DNA of 64,000 nucleotides from Blautia hominis (GTDB lineage Bacteria; Bacillota; Clostridia; Lachnospirales; Lachnospiraceae): positions 47,438-111,437 of the forward strand of contig NQOF01000011.1 of NCBI GenBank assembly GCA_002270465.1. Reading direction: 5' to 3'. The translations under genes and the position numbers were made by a program. A model generated the notes under the pieces. That model had not been told where the DNA came from and did not search any database. It was given only the letters and a program-made list of their open reading frames with translations. Shown one piece after another: positions 1 through 9,160 of the stretch. Numbering within the stretch: position 1 is the first letter of the stretch; each line of letters starts with the position of its first letter.

Positions 1-94
1 AAAAAGCTCGCTCTTTATGGCATTCATTATATAGCAACCCAGGCGTTTTGAAAACAAAAATCGTGCGTCAAATGGCGACAAAAGCCGCCTTTTC

Positions 95-237
95 GTTACT
101 GTACACAGGCCACTGTACCGGGAGGCGTTTTCATGCCGAAAGCATAAAAATCCCGAGGCGGCCAGCGCGATATGGGGCAGAATGCTCCATATCTGTGCAT
201 CGCGAAGCGTGTTACTGGACATGGAGTGTACAGTAAC
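95..237. repeat. MITE-like repeat, family 1, copy A
   Basis: A 143-bp element bounded by perfect 12-bp terminal inverted repeats (GTTACTGTACAC at 95-106 and GTGTACAGTAAC at 226-237). The interior can fold: GATATGG at 169-175 pairs with CCATATC at 187-193, flanked by CGCGAT and ATCGCG. It lies just beyond the mtnN stop. The right two thirds recur at 36304-36398. No coding capacity is evident, so a non-autonomous mobile element or an intergenic structured repeat fits best. Bases 1-94 show nothing recognisable. Confidence 0.7.
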
Positions 238-244
238 GCCTTTT

Positions 245-943
245 CTATAGTCTCTCCACCATGCTCTCCACCAGATTTACGGTGTGGCGGATCGCCTCTC
301 TTTCAAAGGCGGGATAGTCCATATGGGCGCTGTCATCCGCCTTGTCGGAAATGGCCCTTATGACCAGATAGGGGATCTGATTGAGGTACGCAGCCTGTCC
401 GATGGCCGCCCCTTCCATCTCTGTACAGTATCCGCCTGTATTCTCAATGATCCGGTCTTTCAGCTCTCTTTTGGCTACAAACTGGTCGCCGCTCACCACA
501 CGGCCCTCAAACACCCGGATATCGGGATTGACCCGACGGCAGACCTCCGCGGCCAGGCTGCGCAGCTGTTCGTCCGCAGGAAACGCCAGCGTGTCCATTC
601 TGGGAACCTGGCCGATGGGATAGCCGAACTCCCTGGCATCCATATCGTGCTGCAGGGTATCTGTGGAGAGGACAATATCACCGATATTGATCTCCGCCCG
701 CAGTGAGCCTGCCACACCGGTGTTGATGACAGCATCCACGTGAAAATCATCCGCCAGGATCTGGGTGCAGATACCCGCATTGACCTTGCCGATCCCGGAG
801 CGCACGATCACAGCCTCCCTGCCGTTTAACCTGCCGCTGTAAAACTCCATGGACGCCTTTTTCTCTACTTTCACGTCCGTCATCTTTTCTTTCAGGATTG
901 CCACTTCTTCCTCCATGGCTCCTATGATCCCTATATGTTTCAT
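245..943 (-). CDS. mtnN: 5'-methylthioadenosine/S-adenosylhomocysteine nucleosidase
   Basis: Hydrolyses the glycosidic bond of MTA and SAH, releasing adenine; this is a cytoplasmic step of methionine salvage and of SAH removal. The 232-residue product has the family's length. It opens with the MKHIGIIGAMEEEV signature, carries the GVAGSL segment, and ends with the MEGAAIGQAA and AISDKAD motifs that hold the purine/ribose-binding Glu and the catalytic Asp. The ATG at 943 is chosen because AAAGGA precedes it at good spacing; a longer frame reaches 1009 but has no ribosome site. It follows the aldolase gene on the same strand about 100 bp downstream and may be cotranscribed with it. Confidence 0.95.
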   Translation of the reverse strand: MKHIGIIGAMEEEVAILKEKMTDVKVEKKASMEFYSGRLNGREAVIVRSGIGKVNAGICTQILADDFHVDAVINTGVAGSLRAEINIGDIVLSTDTLQHDMDAREFGYPIGQVPRMDTLAFPADEQLRSLAAEVCRRVNPDIRVFEGRVVSGDQFVAKRELKDRIIENTGGYCTEMEGAAIGQAAYLNQIPYLVIRAISDKADDSAHMDYPAFEREAIRHTVNLVESMVERL

Positions 944-1049
944 TATGATGATCCTTTTGTAACTGTACAGTGCCTGCACAGCTGCATCCTTTCTGTCATT
1001 TATGATCACGGTTCACACGTCACTGTCTTGCAGGTGTCTTGCTGCAGGT

Positions 1050-1943
1050 TCAGATGATCTCCGCCTGTTTCAGTATTTCCCTGATCTTCTCTGTCTCATT
1101 CTCATCCGCGGAAAGCAGAGGCGCCGCACAGGCAGGATCCATCTCCACGCCGCACAGGACCATGGCCTTTTTGATAATAGGTATAAACTGCTCCGCCACG
1201 TCGTAGATCGCCATCAGGCTGTCTATCTTCTGCTGATATGCCTGCATGGCCGCCAGATCATTATTTCTGGCCGCTCCGGCAAATCCTGCTGCCACAGCCG
1301 GAGCAAAGTTGGAAAGCCCTGCAATACAGCCGTCCCCGCCGCTTAACACATTATGGGCAAAGAACTCGTCAAAACCGGAATACACCAAAAATTCCGGAAA
1401 CTCACGCTTAACAGCCTGGATTATGGCACGGGTATGTCCCATAGTTCCCACAGTATCTTTGATCCCCACAATATTCTTATGTCTGCGCACCAGACCCAGA
1501 ATCACTTCCGGTTTTAAATCGTATCCTGTTCTTGCAGGGAAATTGTAGAGCAGCACAGGTCCGTTCACACGGTCCGCCAGGCTGTCGTAGAAATTTTCCA
1601 CCGCGCTGTCAGGCAGATTGAAGTAATATGGGGAAATCACCATCACACCGTCCGCCCCGGCATCCAGGGCAAAATTGGAAAACTCCACGCACTCCTCAAA
1701 CTCCATGCTGTTGGTACCGATGTAAACAGTGACTCTGTGGTCAATGCAGGCCACTGCTTCCCGCACCATATCTTTCTTTTCCTCCATGGGCAGCGCGAAA
1801 AATTCACCGATGCTGCCGAAAATCAGGATCCCGTCTATGCCTCCCTGAATCAGGTGTTCATAAATCCTTTTATTGGCCTCTGTATCAATATGTCCGTTCT
1901 CATCCAGTGCCGTCACTACCGGTGTAATCCATTTTGCTTTCAT
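1050..1943 (-). CDS. Dihydrodipicolinate synthase / N-acetylneuraminate lyase family aldolase
   Basis: A 297-residue class I aldolase of the DapA/NanA/KDG-aldolase superfamily. The Schiff-base lysine lies in IVGIKDTVG and the family tyrosine in LLYNFPARTGY. The substrate loop reads GSIGEFFAL rather than the GTTGE typical of true DapA, which points to a 2-keto-acid aldolase (KDG- or sialate-type) rather than lysine biosynthesis; this is inference. Its neighbours are mtnN downstream and an unrelated small gene upstream, so context does not fix the substrate. The start at 1943 has only a modest ribosome site (AGAGGATAGAAG upstream). Confidence 0.85.
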   Translation of the reverse strand: MKAKWITPVVTALDENGHIDTEANKRIYEHLIQGGIDGILIFGSIGEFFALPMEEKKDMVREAVACIDHRVTVYIGTNSMEFEECVEFSNFALDAGADGVMVISPYYFNLPDSAVENFYDSLADRVNGPVLLYNFPARTGYDLKPEVILGLVRRHKNIVGIKDTVGTMGHTRAIIQAVKREFPEFLVYSGFDEFFAHNVLSGGDGCIAGLSNFAPAVAAGFAGAARNNDLAAMQAYQQKIDSLMAIYDVAEQFIPIIKKAMVLCGVEMDPACAAPLLSADENETEKIREILKQAEII

Positions 1944-2037
1944 TGTCTTCTATCCTCTCTGTTATTTGGTAAAAATTATAACACGCATTTTCCCATGAAA
2001 CAACTTTCCGACGTGAGTTTTTATCCGGCTTTTTCTT

Positions 2038-2171
2038 GTAACTATTCAGTAGGTCTGGGCATTCACTGCGCTGACTGTAAGAAAGTGTACCACGGCCAAG
2101 CAAAAATCCTATCGCCAAAGGCGATCCTGCATGGATTTTTGTCTGTAACTGTGAGGGTACTGAAGAGTTAC
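2038..2171. repeat. MITE-like repeat, family 2, copy A
   Basis: A 134-bp element with 14-bp terminal inverted repeats differing at one base (GTAACTATTCAGTA at 2038-2051, TACTGAAGAGTTAC at 2158-2171). Inside is a small hairpin, TCGCC AAA GGCGA. A second copy lies at 50128-50263. It occupies most of the 337-bp gap 1944-2280, which otherwise holds no gene that I can see. GTAAC/GTTAC ends are shared with family 1. Confidence 0.7.
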
Positions 2172-2280
2172 TTTTTCTTTATAAAACTTCTCTGCGGCAT
2201 TGCGAAAAAGCTTGACTGAACCCCTATTTATATGTACAATATTTATATAATAGGTATTATTTTCCAACATTTTTTCGTCA

Positions 2281-2691
2281 TTATTCATGTAAACCGTGAC
2301 CTTTACATGGGCTGTGGTCCTCTCCCTGACCGGTAATGTCAGACACCTTGTCCGCTGCTGTCTCAGAGAAAAACACGATCTCGGAAGGTTCCCCGGAGAC
2401 ATTTTCCCCGCGAAGTACCAGTCCGTTGCTGTTTTCCCTGTATGTAAGCGGCAGCAAACGGCTGTATACGCGTCCCTCTGCCTCATCCTGCACATGGACG
2501 GTAACCTGGGATGCCCGGATGTATTCCGTGTCTGCATTCCCATACAGCAGTTCCATTCTGGCATCCAGGGCCTGCAGGATCTGTCTGTGAAGCTCACCTG
2601 ACTGCCTGGGATCCTCCGCGCCGGCTGCGGCCATAAGGTAATCCAGCAGTCTTGCTACCTGAAGTTCAATCTCCTGATATAAATTCTCCAT
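2281..2691 (-). CDS. Hypothetical protein, 136 residues
   Basis: I do not recognise this family. The start at 2691 is well supported by AAAGGAG six bases upstream. The product is soluble and acidic, with a helical N-terminal half (MENLYQEIELQVARLLDYLM) and a strand-rich C-terminal half. It ends in a short Gly/His-rich tail. No signal peptide, membrane segment or Cys cluster is present. It is divergent from the aldehyde oxidoreductase operon across about 155 bp, so it may share a control region with it, but nothing in the sequence shows a regulatory fold. Confidence 0.6.
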   Translation of the reverse strand: MENLYQEIELQVARLLDYLMAAAGAEDPRQSGELHRQILQALDARMELLYGNADTEYIRASQVTVHVQDEAEGRVYSRLLPLTYRENSNGLVLRGENVSGEPSEIVFFSETAADKVSDITGQGEDHSPCKGHGLHE

Positions 2692-2847
2692 GTTCTCTCC
2701 TTTCTCTCCGCCATCTTGTATATCTGCTATTATACAGGAAGAACAGCGGAAAGAAAAGATGTGATACACTGCTACTTACGAGACATAATACCCCCCTGCT
2801 ACCAGAACAGCCTGAAGGAACTGATAACAGCCAAAGGAGGTATCCAT

Positions 2848-5586
2848 ATGATCAAAAAAGTATTGAAAATCAACGGTCTGCCCCGCACTTTAATTGTAAA
2901 TGAGGAAGATTCCCTTGCCAAGGTCCTCCGTGAGCAGATGATGCTGACGGGATGTAAAGTAGGCTGCGGTCAGGGCCAGTGCGGTACCTGTACTGTCATC
3001 GTAAACGGTAAGGCAGTCCGCTCCTGTATCATGAAGATGGGCAGGCTGGAAGATGACTCGGAAATTGAAACCATTGAGGGTATCGGCACCATCGACAATC
3101 TCCATCCCCTTCAGGTGGCCTGGATGGGACACGGATGTGCCCAGTGCGGGTTCTGTTCACCCGGATTTATCATGTCCGCCAAAGTTCTTCTGGAAGAAAA
3201 TCCTTCCCCCACCCGTGAGGAAGTGCGCCACTGGTTCCAGGTACACAGGAATCTGTGCCGCTGTACCGGATATAAACCTCTGGTGGATGCCGTTATGGAC
3301 GCGGCTAAAGTCCTGAGAGGCGAAATGAAAAAAGAAGACCTGATCTTCAAGCCGGTGGGCAACAAGATACTGGGAACCAGCTATATCCGTCCGTCAGCCC
3401 TGAAGAAAGTAACCGGAACCTGGGATTACGGCGCTGACATGGCGCTGCAGATGCCCCCGAACACGGCACGGCTGGCGCTTGTACAATCAGAGATCCCCCA
3501 TGCAGTCTTAAAGGGTGTTGATCATTCCGAAGCAGAAAAGATGCCCGGCGTAATCAAAGTCATCACCGCAAAGGATGTAAAGGGAAAGAACCGCATCAGC
3601 GGCCTTATCACATTTGCCAACAACAAAGGGGACGGCTGGGACCGCCCGATCCTCTGTGATGAGAAGATTTTCCAGATAGGGGATGCGGTGGCCATGGTAG
3701 CTGCCGACACGGAGGAACACGCAAAGGAAGCGGCAAAGAAAGTCAAACTGGACCTGGAACCTCTTCCCGCCTATATGAGCGCACCGGAAGCAATGGCTGA
3801 GGATGCCATTGAGATCCATCCAGGAACACCGAATATTTACTATGAGACCAACTGTATCAAAGGGGAGGAAACAGGCCCGATCATGGAGTCTGCGCCCTAC
3901 GTGGCTGAAGTGGAGACCTACAGCAGCCGCCAGCCTCACCTTCATCTGGAACCGGACTGCGGTTTTGCTTATATAGATGAGGAGGGCAGGCTTACCGTAC
4001 ACTCCAAGAGCATTGGTATCCACCTGCACTCTGCCATGATCACTGCCGGCATCGGTATTGAACCGGACAAATTCCGGCTTGTGCAGAACCCCTCAGGCGG
4101 AACCTTCGGATATAAGTTCAGCCCCACCATGGAAGCCCTTCTGGGCGTTGCCTGTCTGGCGCTGGACGGACGTCCCTGTTCCCTGGTTTACGATATGTAC
4201 CAGAATATCACCTATACCGGAAAACGCAGCCCGGCCTTTATGAACATCCGTATGGCGGCAGATGAAAACGGCAGATTCCTGGCACTGGAAGGTGACAATT
4301 ATATTGACCACGGCCCGTACTCCGAGTTCGGTGACCTGCTGACCATGCGTCTGTCACAGTTTACAGGTGCAGGATATGACATCCGTAATATCCGCAACAA
4401 AAGCCAGACCGTATGTACCAACCATGCCTGGGGCTCCGCCTTCCGCGGTTACGGTTCTCCCCAGTCCTATATGGGCTCTGAGGTCTGCATCGATGTTCTG
4501 GCAGAAAAGATGGGCATTGACCCCTTTGAGCTGCGGTACCGCAACATTTACCGGAAAGGAAGCGGATGCACCACACCTACAGGACAGGAACCTGAAGTGT
4601 ACTGTCTGGAGGAAATGTATGAGAAAGCGCGGCCTGTCTACTATGAAGCAAAGGAAAGGCTTGCAAAAATGAACACTGACAAGTTCCGGTACGGCGTAGG
4701 CTTTGCCAGCGGCATCTACGGCTGCGGCCTGGACGGCAAGGACAGTTCCTTTGCCAATATCCGCCTGAATCCTGACGGAACCTGTACGGTCTACAACTCC
4801 TGGGAAGACCACGGACAGGGCGCTGATATCGGTGCGCTGACCATGGCCCATGAAGTTCTCAGGGAAGCCGGATTCACACCGGAAATGATCAAGCTGGTGC
4901 AGAACGATACAGCCCTCACACCCGCATCCGGACCTGCGGGGGGAAGCCGTTCCAATGTGGTTACGGGTAATGCCACACGTGTGGCAGCGGAAATGCTTTT
5001 AAATGCCATGAGAAAGGACGACGGAACCTTCCGCACCTATGAGGAGATGACAGCGGAAAACATCCCCACTTACTATGAAGGCACATGGGCTGCCGCAGCC
5101 TGCACGGACTGCGACCTGGAGACAGCCCAGGGTGCACCGTTCAGCAATTACATGTACGAACTGTTTATCCCTGAAGTGGAAGTCAACATGGAAACCGGAA
5201 AAGTGCGTGTCATCCGCCTGACCACGGTATGCGACTTTGGAACCATTATCAACAAGATCGTGGTGGACGGCCAGGTCTACGGCGGCTGTACACAGGGTAT
5301 CGGACTTGCGCTCACTGAGGACTTTGAGGATTACAGCAAACATACCACCTTAAAAGGATGCGGTATCCCTTATCCTGAGGATGTACCTGATGACTTCAAT
5401 ATCATATATACGGAAACCTCCAGGCCTTTAGGCCCGTTCGGGGCATCCGGCTGCGGAGAAGGCCCGCTCACTGCCGGCCATCCGGCTATATTAAGTGCCA
5501 TCTATAACGCCACCGGCGCAAGGGTACTGGAAATCCCCGCACGGCCTGAAAAGGTAAAAGAAGCCATCAAAGCTTTGAAACAGTAG
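2848..5586 (+). CDS. Molybdenum-dependent aldehyde oxidoreductase (Mop/xanthine dehydrogenase family), single-chain
   Basis: A 912-residue enzyme with the layout of Desulfovibrio gigas Mop. The N-terminal plant-type [2Fe-2S] domain has Cys40, 45, 48 and 60. The second [2Fe-2S] domain has CAQCGFC (Cys100, 103) and CRC (Cys137, 139). Two molybdopterin-binding xanthine-dehydrogenase domains follow, from about residue 170. No FAD domain is present. The catalytic Glu is at about 871 in GCGEGPLT, matching Glu869 of the D. gigas enzyme. It oxidises aldehydes or heterocycles by Mo-dependent hydroxylation; the substrate is unknown. The start at 2848 has a strong AAAGGAGG. It heads a ten-gene operon whose members look like its electron acceptor and maturation factors. 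Confidence 0.92.
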   Translation: MIKKVLKINGLPRTLIVNEEDSLAKVLREQMMLTGCKVGCGQGQCGTCTVIVNGKAVRSCIMKMGRLEDDSEIETIEGIGTIDNLHPLQVAWMGHGCAQCGFCSPGFIMSAKVLLEENPSPTREEVRHWFQVHRNLCRCTGYKPLVDAVMDAAKVLRGEMKKEDLIFKPVGNKILGTSYIRPSALKKVTGTWDYGADMALQMPPNTARLALVQSEIPHAVLKGVDHSEAEKMPGVIKVITAKDVKGKNRISGLITFANNKGDGWDRPILCDEKIFQIGDAVAMVAADTEEHAKEAAKKVKLDLEPLPAYMSAPEAMAEDAIEIHPGTPNIYYETNCIKGEETGPIMESAPYVAEVETYSSRQPHLHLEPDCGFAYIDEEGRLTVHSKSIGIHLHSAMITAGIGIEPDKFRLVQNPSGGTFGYKFSPTMEALLGVACLALDGRPCSLVYDMYQNITYTGKRSPAFMNIRMAADENGRFLALEGDNYIDHGPYSEFGDLLTMRLSQFTGAGYDIRNIRNKSQTVCTNHAWGSAFRGYGSPQSYMGSEVCIDVLAEKMGIDPFELRYRNIYRKGSGCTTPTGQEPEVYCLEEMYEKARPVYYEAKERLAKMNTDKFRYGVGFASGIYGCGLDGKDSSFANIRLNPDGTCTVYNSWEDHGQGADIGALTMAHEVLREAGFTPEMIKLVQNDTALTPASGPAGGSRSNVVTGNATRVAAEMLLNAMRKDDGTFRTYEEMTAENIPTYYEGTWAAAACTDCDLETAQGAPFSNYMYELFIPEVEVNMETGKVRVIRLTTVCDFGTIINKIVVDGQVYGGCTQGIGLALTEDFEDYSKHTTLKGCGIPYPEDVPDDFNIIYTETSRPLGPFGASGCGEGPLTAGHPAILSAIYNATGARVLEIPARPEKVKEAIKALKQ

Positions 5587-5601
5587 TTTAAAAACACCCA
5601 T

Positions 5602-5625
5602 AGGAGGGCGCTTCGGCGCCTTCCT
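5602..5625 (+). other. Intercistronic UUCG tetraloop hairpin
   Basis: A 10-bp stem (AGGAGGGCGC / GCGCCTTCCT, one G-U pair) closes on a C(UUCG)G tetraloop, an exceptionally stable RNA motif. It lies between the oxidoreductase stop and the next ribosome site. There is no U-run after it, so it is more likely an mRNA-stabilising or processing structure than a terminator. Confidence 0.6.
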
Positions 5626-5649
5626 TACATAAAAGGCAGGAGGGATCCC

Positions 5650-7899
5650 ATGCTTGAACTGAACCAGCAAAAATTACATGAACTGGAAGCGAAATGCACG
5701 AAAGAACAGCCGCCTGCTGCCATGGCCGCCTGTCCCCTTCATGTGGACTGCCGGGAAATATGCCGGGCCATCGCTGTCTCCGATTTTTCCAGAGCCAGAG
5801 AACTGTACGAAAAAAATGCGGTCTTTCCCGGTATTTTGAGTTATTTGTGCGAGGAACCATGCCAAAATGCCTGTATCAGAAAAGAACACGGTGATCCCGT
5901 AAGCTTACGCCTGCTGGAATGTGCCGCGCAGGCCTATGGTTCCCTGAAGAAAAAAAGAACGTTCCTCTCTAAAAGAGCTGAGAAAGCCGCAATCGTAGGA
6001 GCGGGCCTGACCGGGCTGGCTGCCGCGCTTGAATTAGGGAAAAAGGGCTATTCTGTCACCGTGTTGGAACAGGCCCCGAAACCCGGCGGTTTTCTGCTGA
6101 CAGAAAGACGCCTGCCCCGGGAGATCCTGGAAAAGGACCTGGAGCGGCTGAATGAGTATAAAATTGAAATCCACACCCTTAATAGGGTTGATCATATAGA
6201 GACTCTCACGGCGCAGTACGATGCTGTTTTACTGGCCTGGGGGCTTCATACACCGGCTGTACATGCGGATGCCGTAACCTTTGCTGCCGATGAGGACAAG
6301 CTGTTTGCAGCGGGAGATGCCGTAAAAAGCAGCAGCGGAACTATACCGGATGCCATCTCTGAAGGCAGACGCGCGGCCATCTCCATGGACCGTTATCTCA
6401 AAAAAGTATCGCTCACCGCAGGCCGGGAGGGGGAAGGGGCATTTCGCACTACACTCCAAGTCACGGGAAAAGATGTGGAGTCTTTAAACTCCCGCCTATC
6501 ATCCCGGCTCCCCTCAAAAGAGGAGGCCGTACAGGAGGCCTCCCGCTGTCTGGAATGTACCTGTACGGACTGCATTGACGCCTGCGCCTTTATGCGCCGC
6601 TACAAAGCCTGGCCAAAGAAATATCTGAGGGAAGTATACAACAACCTGGCTATCGCCATGGGTACCAGGCACGCCAACAAAATGATAAATTCCTGCAGCC
6701 TCTGCGGGCAGTGTGCCTCTGTTTGCCCCCATGGTTTAGACCTGGGCGAGGTGATACAGGAGGCCAGGAATATCATGGTATCCCAGAATAAAATGCCTTC
6801 CTCAGCCTTTGAATTCGCCTTGAACGACCTGACCTTTTCAAACTCAGAGCACTGCTTTCTTGTGAAGCCTGACCCTGAGAATGTCAAACCCGCCTATGTG
6901 TATTTTCCGGGCTGCCAGCTTGGGGCTTCCACCCCGGAGACTGTATGGCAGTCTTACAATGACCTCCGCGCCCGCCTTTCCGGGGGGACCGGCATAATAC
7001 TGGGCTGCTGCGGCATTATGGCAAAATGGGCCGGACGCGGGGATATCTATGAAAAGACAGTCCTGCAGCTTAAAACTGCCTGGGAAAGCCTGGGATGCCC
7101 TGAAGTGATCACCGCATGTCCTGCCTGCCTTACCTCTCTTTCGGAGGCGGTTCCGCAGATGCACTGTACAGGTATCTGGGAAATCCTGCATACGATGGGC
7201 CTGCCGGTGACAGCGCATACCGGGGATATATCCCTGAGGATCCATGATGCCTGCCAGGCAAGAAATTCTCCCCGGATCAGAGAGCAGGTCAGGCATCTGG
7301 CCCGTTCCATGGGATGCAGCATATCAGAAGGCCCCTATACAGGGGCGTCCTCCAGCTGCTGCGGTTACGGCGGACTGACACAGTTCTCCAATCCCACACT
7401 GGCAGATGAGATGGCGGGGCAGTGCGTCTCGGATTCCGATACTGCCTTTCTTACATACTGCATTAACTGCCGGGACCGCTTCCTCAGACAGGGAGCGGAG
7501 GCTTACCATATACTGGAACTCATTTACCCTTCTTCCCATGAAGAACACAGATGGCCTTCCTACTCTGTAAGACAGCAGAACCGTATGTACTTAAAACGCA
7601 GGCTGTCAAAAGAGCTGTGGGGGGAACTAACTAAAGGAGAGATGCCCTTGAAATTATTTTATGACAGTGAGACCGCGGACCTGCTGGAAAAACGCATGAT
7701 CTTAGAGCGGGATATCTGCTCTGTCATCGAAGCGGCTGAAAAGGACCGGGAACGGATACGTGATACCAGGAGCGGCCTGTGCATTGCACATAAGAAGGTG
7801 GGGAATGTCACGTTCTGGGTATGGTACCTGCCCAGGGAGGACGGATATGAAATCCGCAGGGTATATGCACATCGTATGGAAATCAAAGGGGATATATAA
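5650..7899 (+). CDS. FAD-dependent oxidoreductase fused to HdrD-like Fe-S / CCG-domain module (DVU_1558-like)
   Basis: A 749-residue electron-transfer protein. The N-terminal 90 residues carry Cys clusters like the GltD-type Fer4_20 domain (CPLHVDC, CEEPCQNAC). A Rossmann FAD motif, GAGLTGLAAALELG, starts near residue 118. A ferredoxin-like stretch follows (CLECTCTDC, then CSLCGQCASVCP). Then come heterodisulfide-reductase-type CCG segments (PGCQLG, LGCCGIM, CCGYGGLT, CINC). The last ~110 residues are unassigned. It probably takes electrons from the upstream aldehyde oxidoreductase, which lacks its own FAD domain; this is inferred from adjacency. The start has a clear AGGAGG. Its stop overlaps the next start. 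Confidence 0.85.
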   Translation: MLELNQQKLHELEAKCTKEQPPAAMAACPLHVDCREICRAIAVSDFSRARELYEKNAVFPGILSYLCEEPCQNACIRKEHGDPVSLRLLECAAQAYGSLKKKRTFLSKRAEKAAIVGAGLTGLAAALELGKKGYSVTVLEQAPKPGGFLLTERRLPREILEKDLERLNEYKIEIHTLNRVDHIETLTAQYDAVLLAWGLHTPAVHADAVTFAADEDKLFAAGDAVKSSSGTIPDAISEGRRAAISMDRYLKKVSLTAGREGEGAFRTTLQVTGKDVESLNSRLSSRLPSKEEAVQEASRCLECTCTDCIDACAFMRRYKAWPKKYLREVYNNLAIAMGTRHANKMINSCSLCGQCASVCPHGLDLGEVIQEARNIMVSQNKMPSSAFEFALNDLTFSNSEHCFLVKPDPENVKPAYVYFPGCQLGASTPETVWQSYNDLRARLSGGTGIILGCCGIMAKWAGRGDIYEKTVLQLKTAWESLGCPEVITACPACLTSLSEAVPQMHCTGIWEILHTMGLPVTAHTGDISLRIHDACQARNSPRIREQVRHLARSMGCSISEGPYTGASSSCCGYGGLTQFSNPTLADEMAGQCVSDSDTAFLTYCINCRDRFLRQGAEAYHILELIYPSSHEEHRWPSYSVRQQNRMYLKRRLSKELWGELTKGEMPLKLFYDSETADLLEKRMILERDICSVIEAAEKDRERIRDTRSGLCIAHKKVGNVTFWVWYLPREDGYEIRRVYAHRMEIKGDI

Positions 7900-8120
7900 T
7901 GTCAGAAAAATACTATGAAACTTATGCGTTTGAACCCGGCAGCCTTGTCTGCGACAAATGCGGCACGGCACTTGAACCGGGTGAGGTGGTGCTGCACTAT
8001 ATGGGAAACGATTTCCCTATTGAAATGCCGAAATGTCCTGTCTGCGGACAGGTCTTCATTCCGGAGGAACTGGCAACCGGGAAAATCCTGCAGGTAGAAC
8101 AGGCATTGGAGGATAAATGA
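7899..8120 (+). CDS. Small zinc-ribbon / redox protein (DVU_1557-like)
   Basis: A 73-residue protein with two CxxC knuckles (CDKCG near residue 19, CPVCG near 47), as expected of a zinc ribbon or rubredoxin-like site. Its ATG shares one base with the TAA of the preceding gene, implying translational coupling. I match it from memory to the small redox protein found in Desulfovibrio Trs-type loci. Its role there is not established. Confidence 0.75.
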   Translation: MSEKYYETYAFEPGSLVCDKCGTALEPGEVVLHYMGNDFPIEMPKCPVCGQVFIPEELATGKILQVEQALEDK

Positions 8121-8124
8121 CTAA

Positions 8125-8778
8125 ATGACAGAATTAAAGGAAAATGACATCTGGGCAGACCAGGCGGCCTCCCATCCGGGAGGTAAGATGCTGACCAAAA
8201 GAATGATACAAAAGGCGCTCCAGGGAGGGTGGCTGGCAAACCACTGCCGGCTTCTGGATCTGGGTTGCGGCAGCGGGGAGACAGTAAGACTGCTCCGCGG
8301 CATGGACTTTAACGCTGAGGGCATTGATCTTAGAGCTGATCTAAACCAAGCCCATCTGGTAAGAGGGGACGCGTCCCTGCTCCCATGGGAGGCAGAAAGT
8401 TTTCAGGGGGTCCTGGCGGAATGCACTTTATCCGTAACCGGAACCGAACAGGTACTGCCTGAGGTCCTGCGGATCCTGGAGCCGGGAGGCATCTTTCTGG
8501 TATCCGATCTCTTTGAACTCGGGTGCCGGCCTTCCTGGCCTGAGAAGTATGATCTTGAGCTTTTGTATCTGGAGAATGCAACACCTTGTCTGAGAAATTA
8601 CATCAGTGAGTGGATCTGGAAACAGGAACGAGCCTGTCCGCCCCTCTGTCTTGGGGGCCGGCGGATCTCTCCCGATGATCTGACTTACTACTATGCAATA
8701 CTGCGAAAGAGAAAGGGGGCAGGATACTTTAATGGAACTCAGAGAATATCTGATGGAGTTAGGAATGCAGGGCTTTGA
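8125..8778 (+). CDS. Class I SAM-dependent methyltransferase (DVU_1556-like, TrsM)
   Basis: A 217-residue Rossmann methyltransferase: motif I reads LLDLGCGSGETVRLL near residue 37. The acidic post-II position is in GIDLRADL, and the conserved VLRILEPGG segment follows near residue 115. A C-terminal segment of about 50 residues contains RKRKGA. It begins four bases after the zinc-ribbon gene and overlaps the next gene by 47 bp. The substrate is unknown; operon context suggests a role in making or modifying a cofactor for the aldehyde oxidoreductase. Confidence 0.82.
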   Translation: MTELKENDIWADQAASHPGGKMLTKRMIQKALQGGWLANHCRLLDLGCGSGETVRLLRGMDFNAEGIDLRADLNQAHLVRGDASLLPWEAESFQGVLAECTLSVTGTEQVLPEVLRILEPGGIFLVSDLFELGCRPSWPEKYDLELLYLENATPCLRNYISEWIWKQERACPPLCLGGRRISPDDLTYYYAILRKRKGAGYFNGTQRISDGVRNAGL

Positions 8779-9160
8779 GTGCAGCCAGATCCTCATGCTG
8801 CTGGCCCTGGAAACGGACGGCTGTGAAAACCCTGACCTGGTACGGGCAATGAGCGGACTTACCGGAGGAATGGGGCACTGCCGGAAGGAATGCGGCGCAC
8901 TGACCGGAGGCTGCTGCGTACTGGGATATTTCGCCGGAAGAGGAAGCACGGAGGAGATGGAACATAATCGGTTTACACAGATTGTAAAGGATTATGTAAA
9001 CTGGTTTCAGGAGCAGTACGGCACTTTGGAGGGAAATACAGACTGCCGCTCCATACTGGGAGAAGATTTCTCCAAAACTTTTGCTGTATGCCTTCCCATA
9101 CTGGAAGCGTGCCAGGAAAAATTGACAGCGCTTTTAAGCGAGAATGGTGTGATTGATTGA
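8732..9160 (+). CDS. C-GCAxxG-C-C family protein (DVU_1555-like)
   Basis: A 142-residue protein with the Cys pattern of the C_GCAxxG_C_C redox family: an early Cys in GFECSQI, then GHCRKECGALTGGCCVLGYFAG, then a later CRS and a CQEK segment. The start at 8732 has GGGGCAGGA upstream and lies inside the methyltransferase gene's 3' end. Such proteins are thought to bind metal or Fe-S and often accompany electron-transfer or selenoprotein operons. The specific role is unknown. Confidence 0.75.
   Translation: MELREYLMELGMQGFECSQILMLLALETDGCENPDLVRAMSGLTGGMGHCRKECGALTGGCCVLGYFAGRGSTEEMEHNRFTQIVKDYVNWFQEQYGTLEGNTDCRSILGEDFSKTFAVCLPILEACQEKLTALLSENGVID

Noticed and set aside
958-975. GTAACTGTACAG near the mtnN start resembling a MITE end
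   Set aside because: No matching second end or interior was found nearby.
2692-2847. Molybdenum-cofactor riboswitch ahead of the oxidoreductase
   Set aside because: The leader is short and I could not trace the multi-stem architecture of the known Moco motif.
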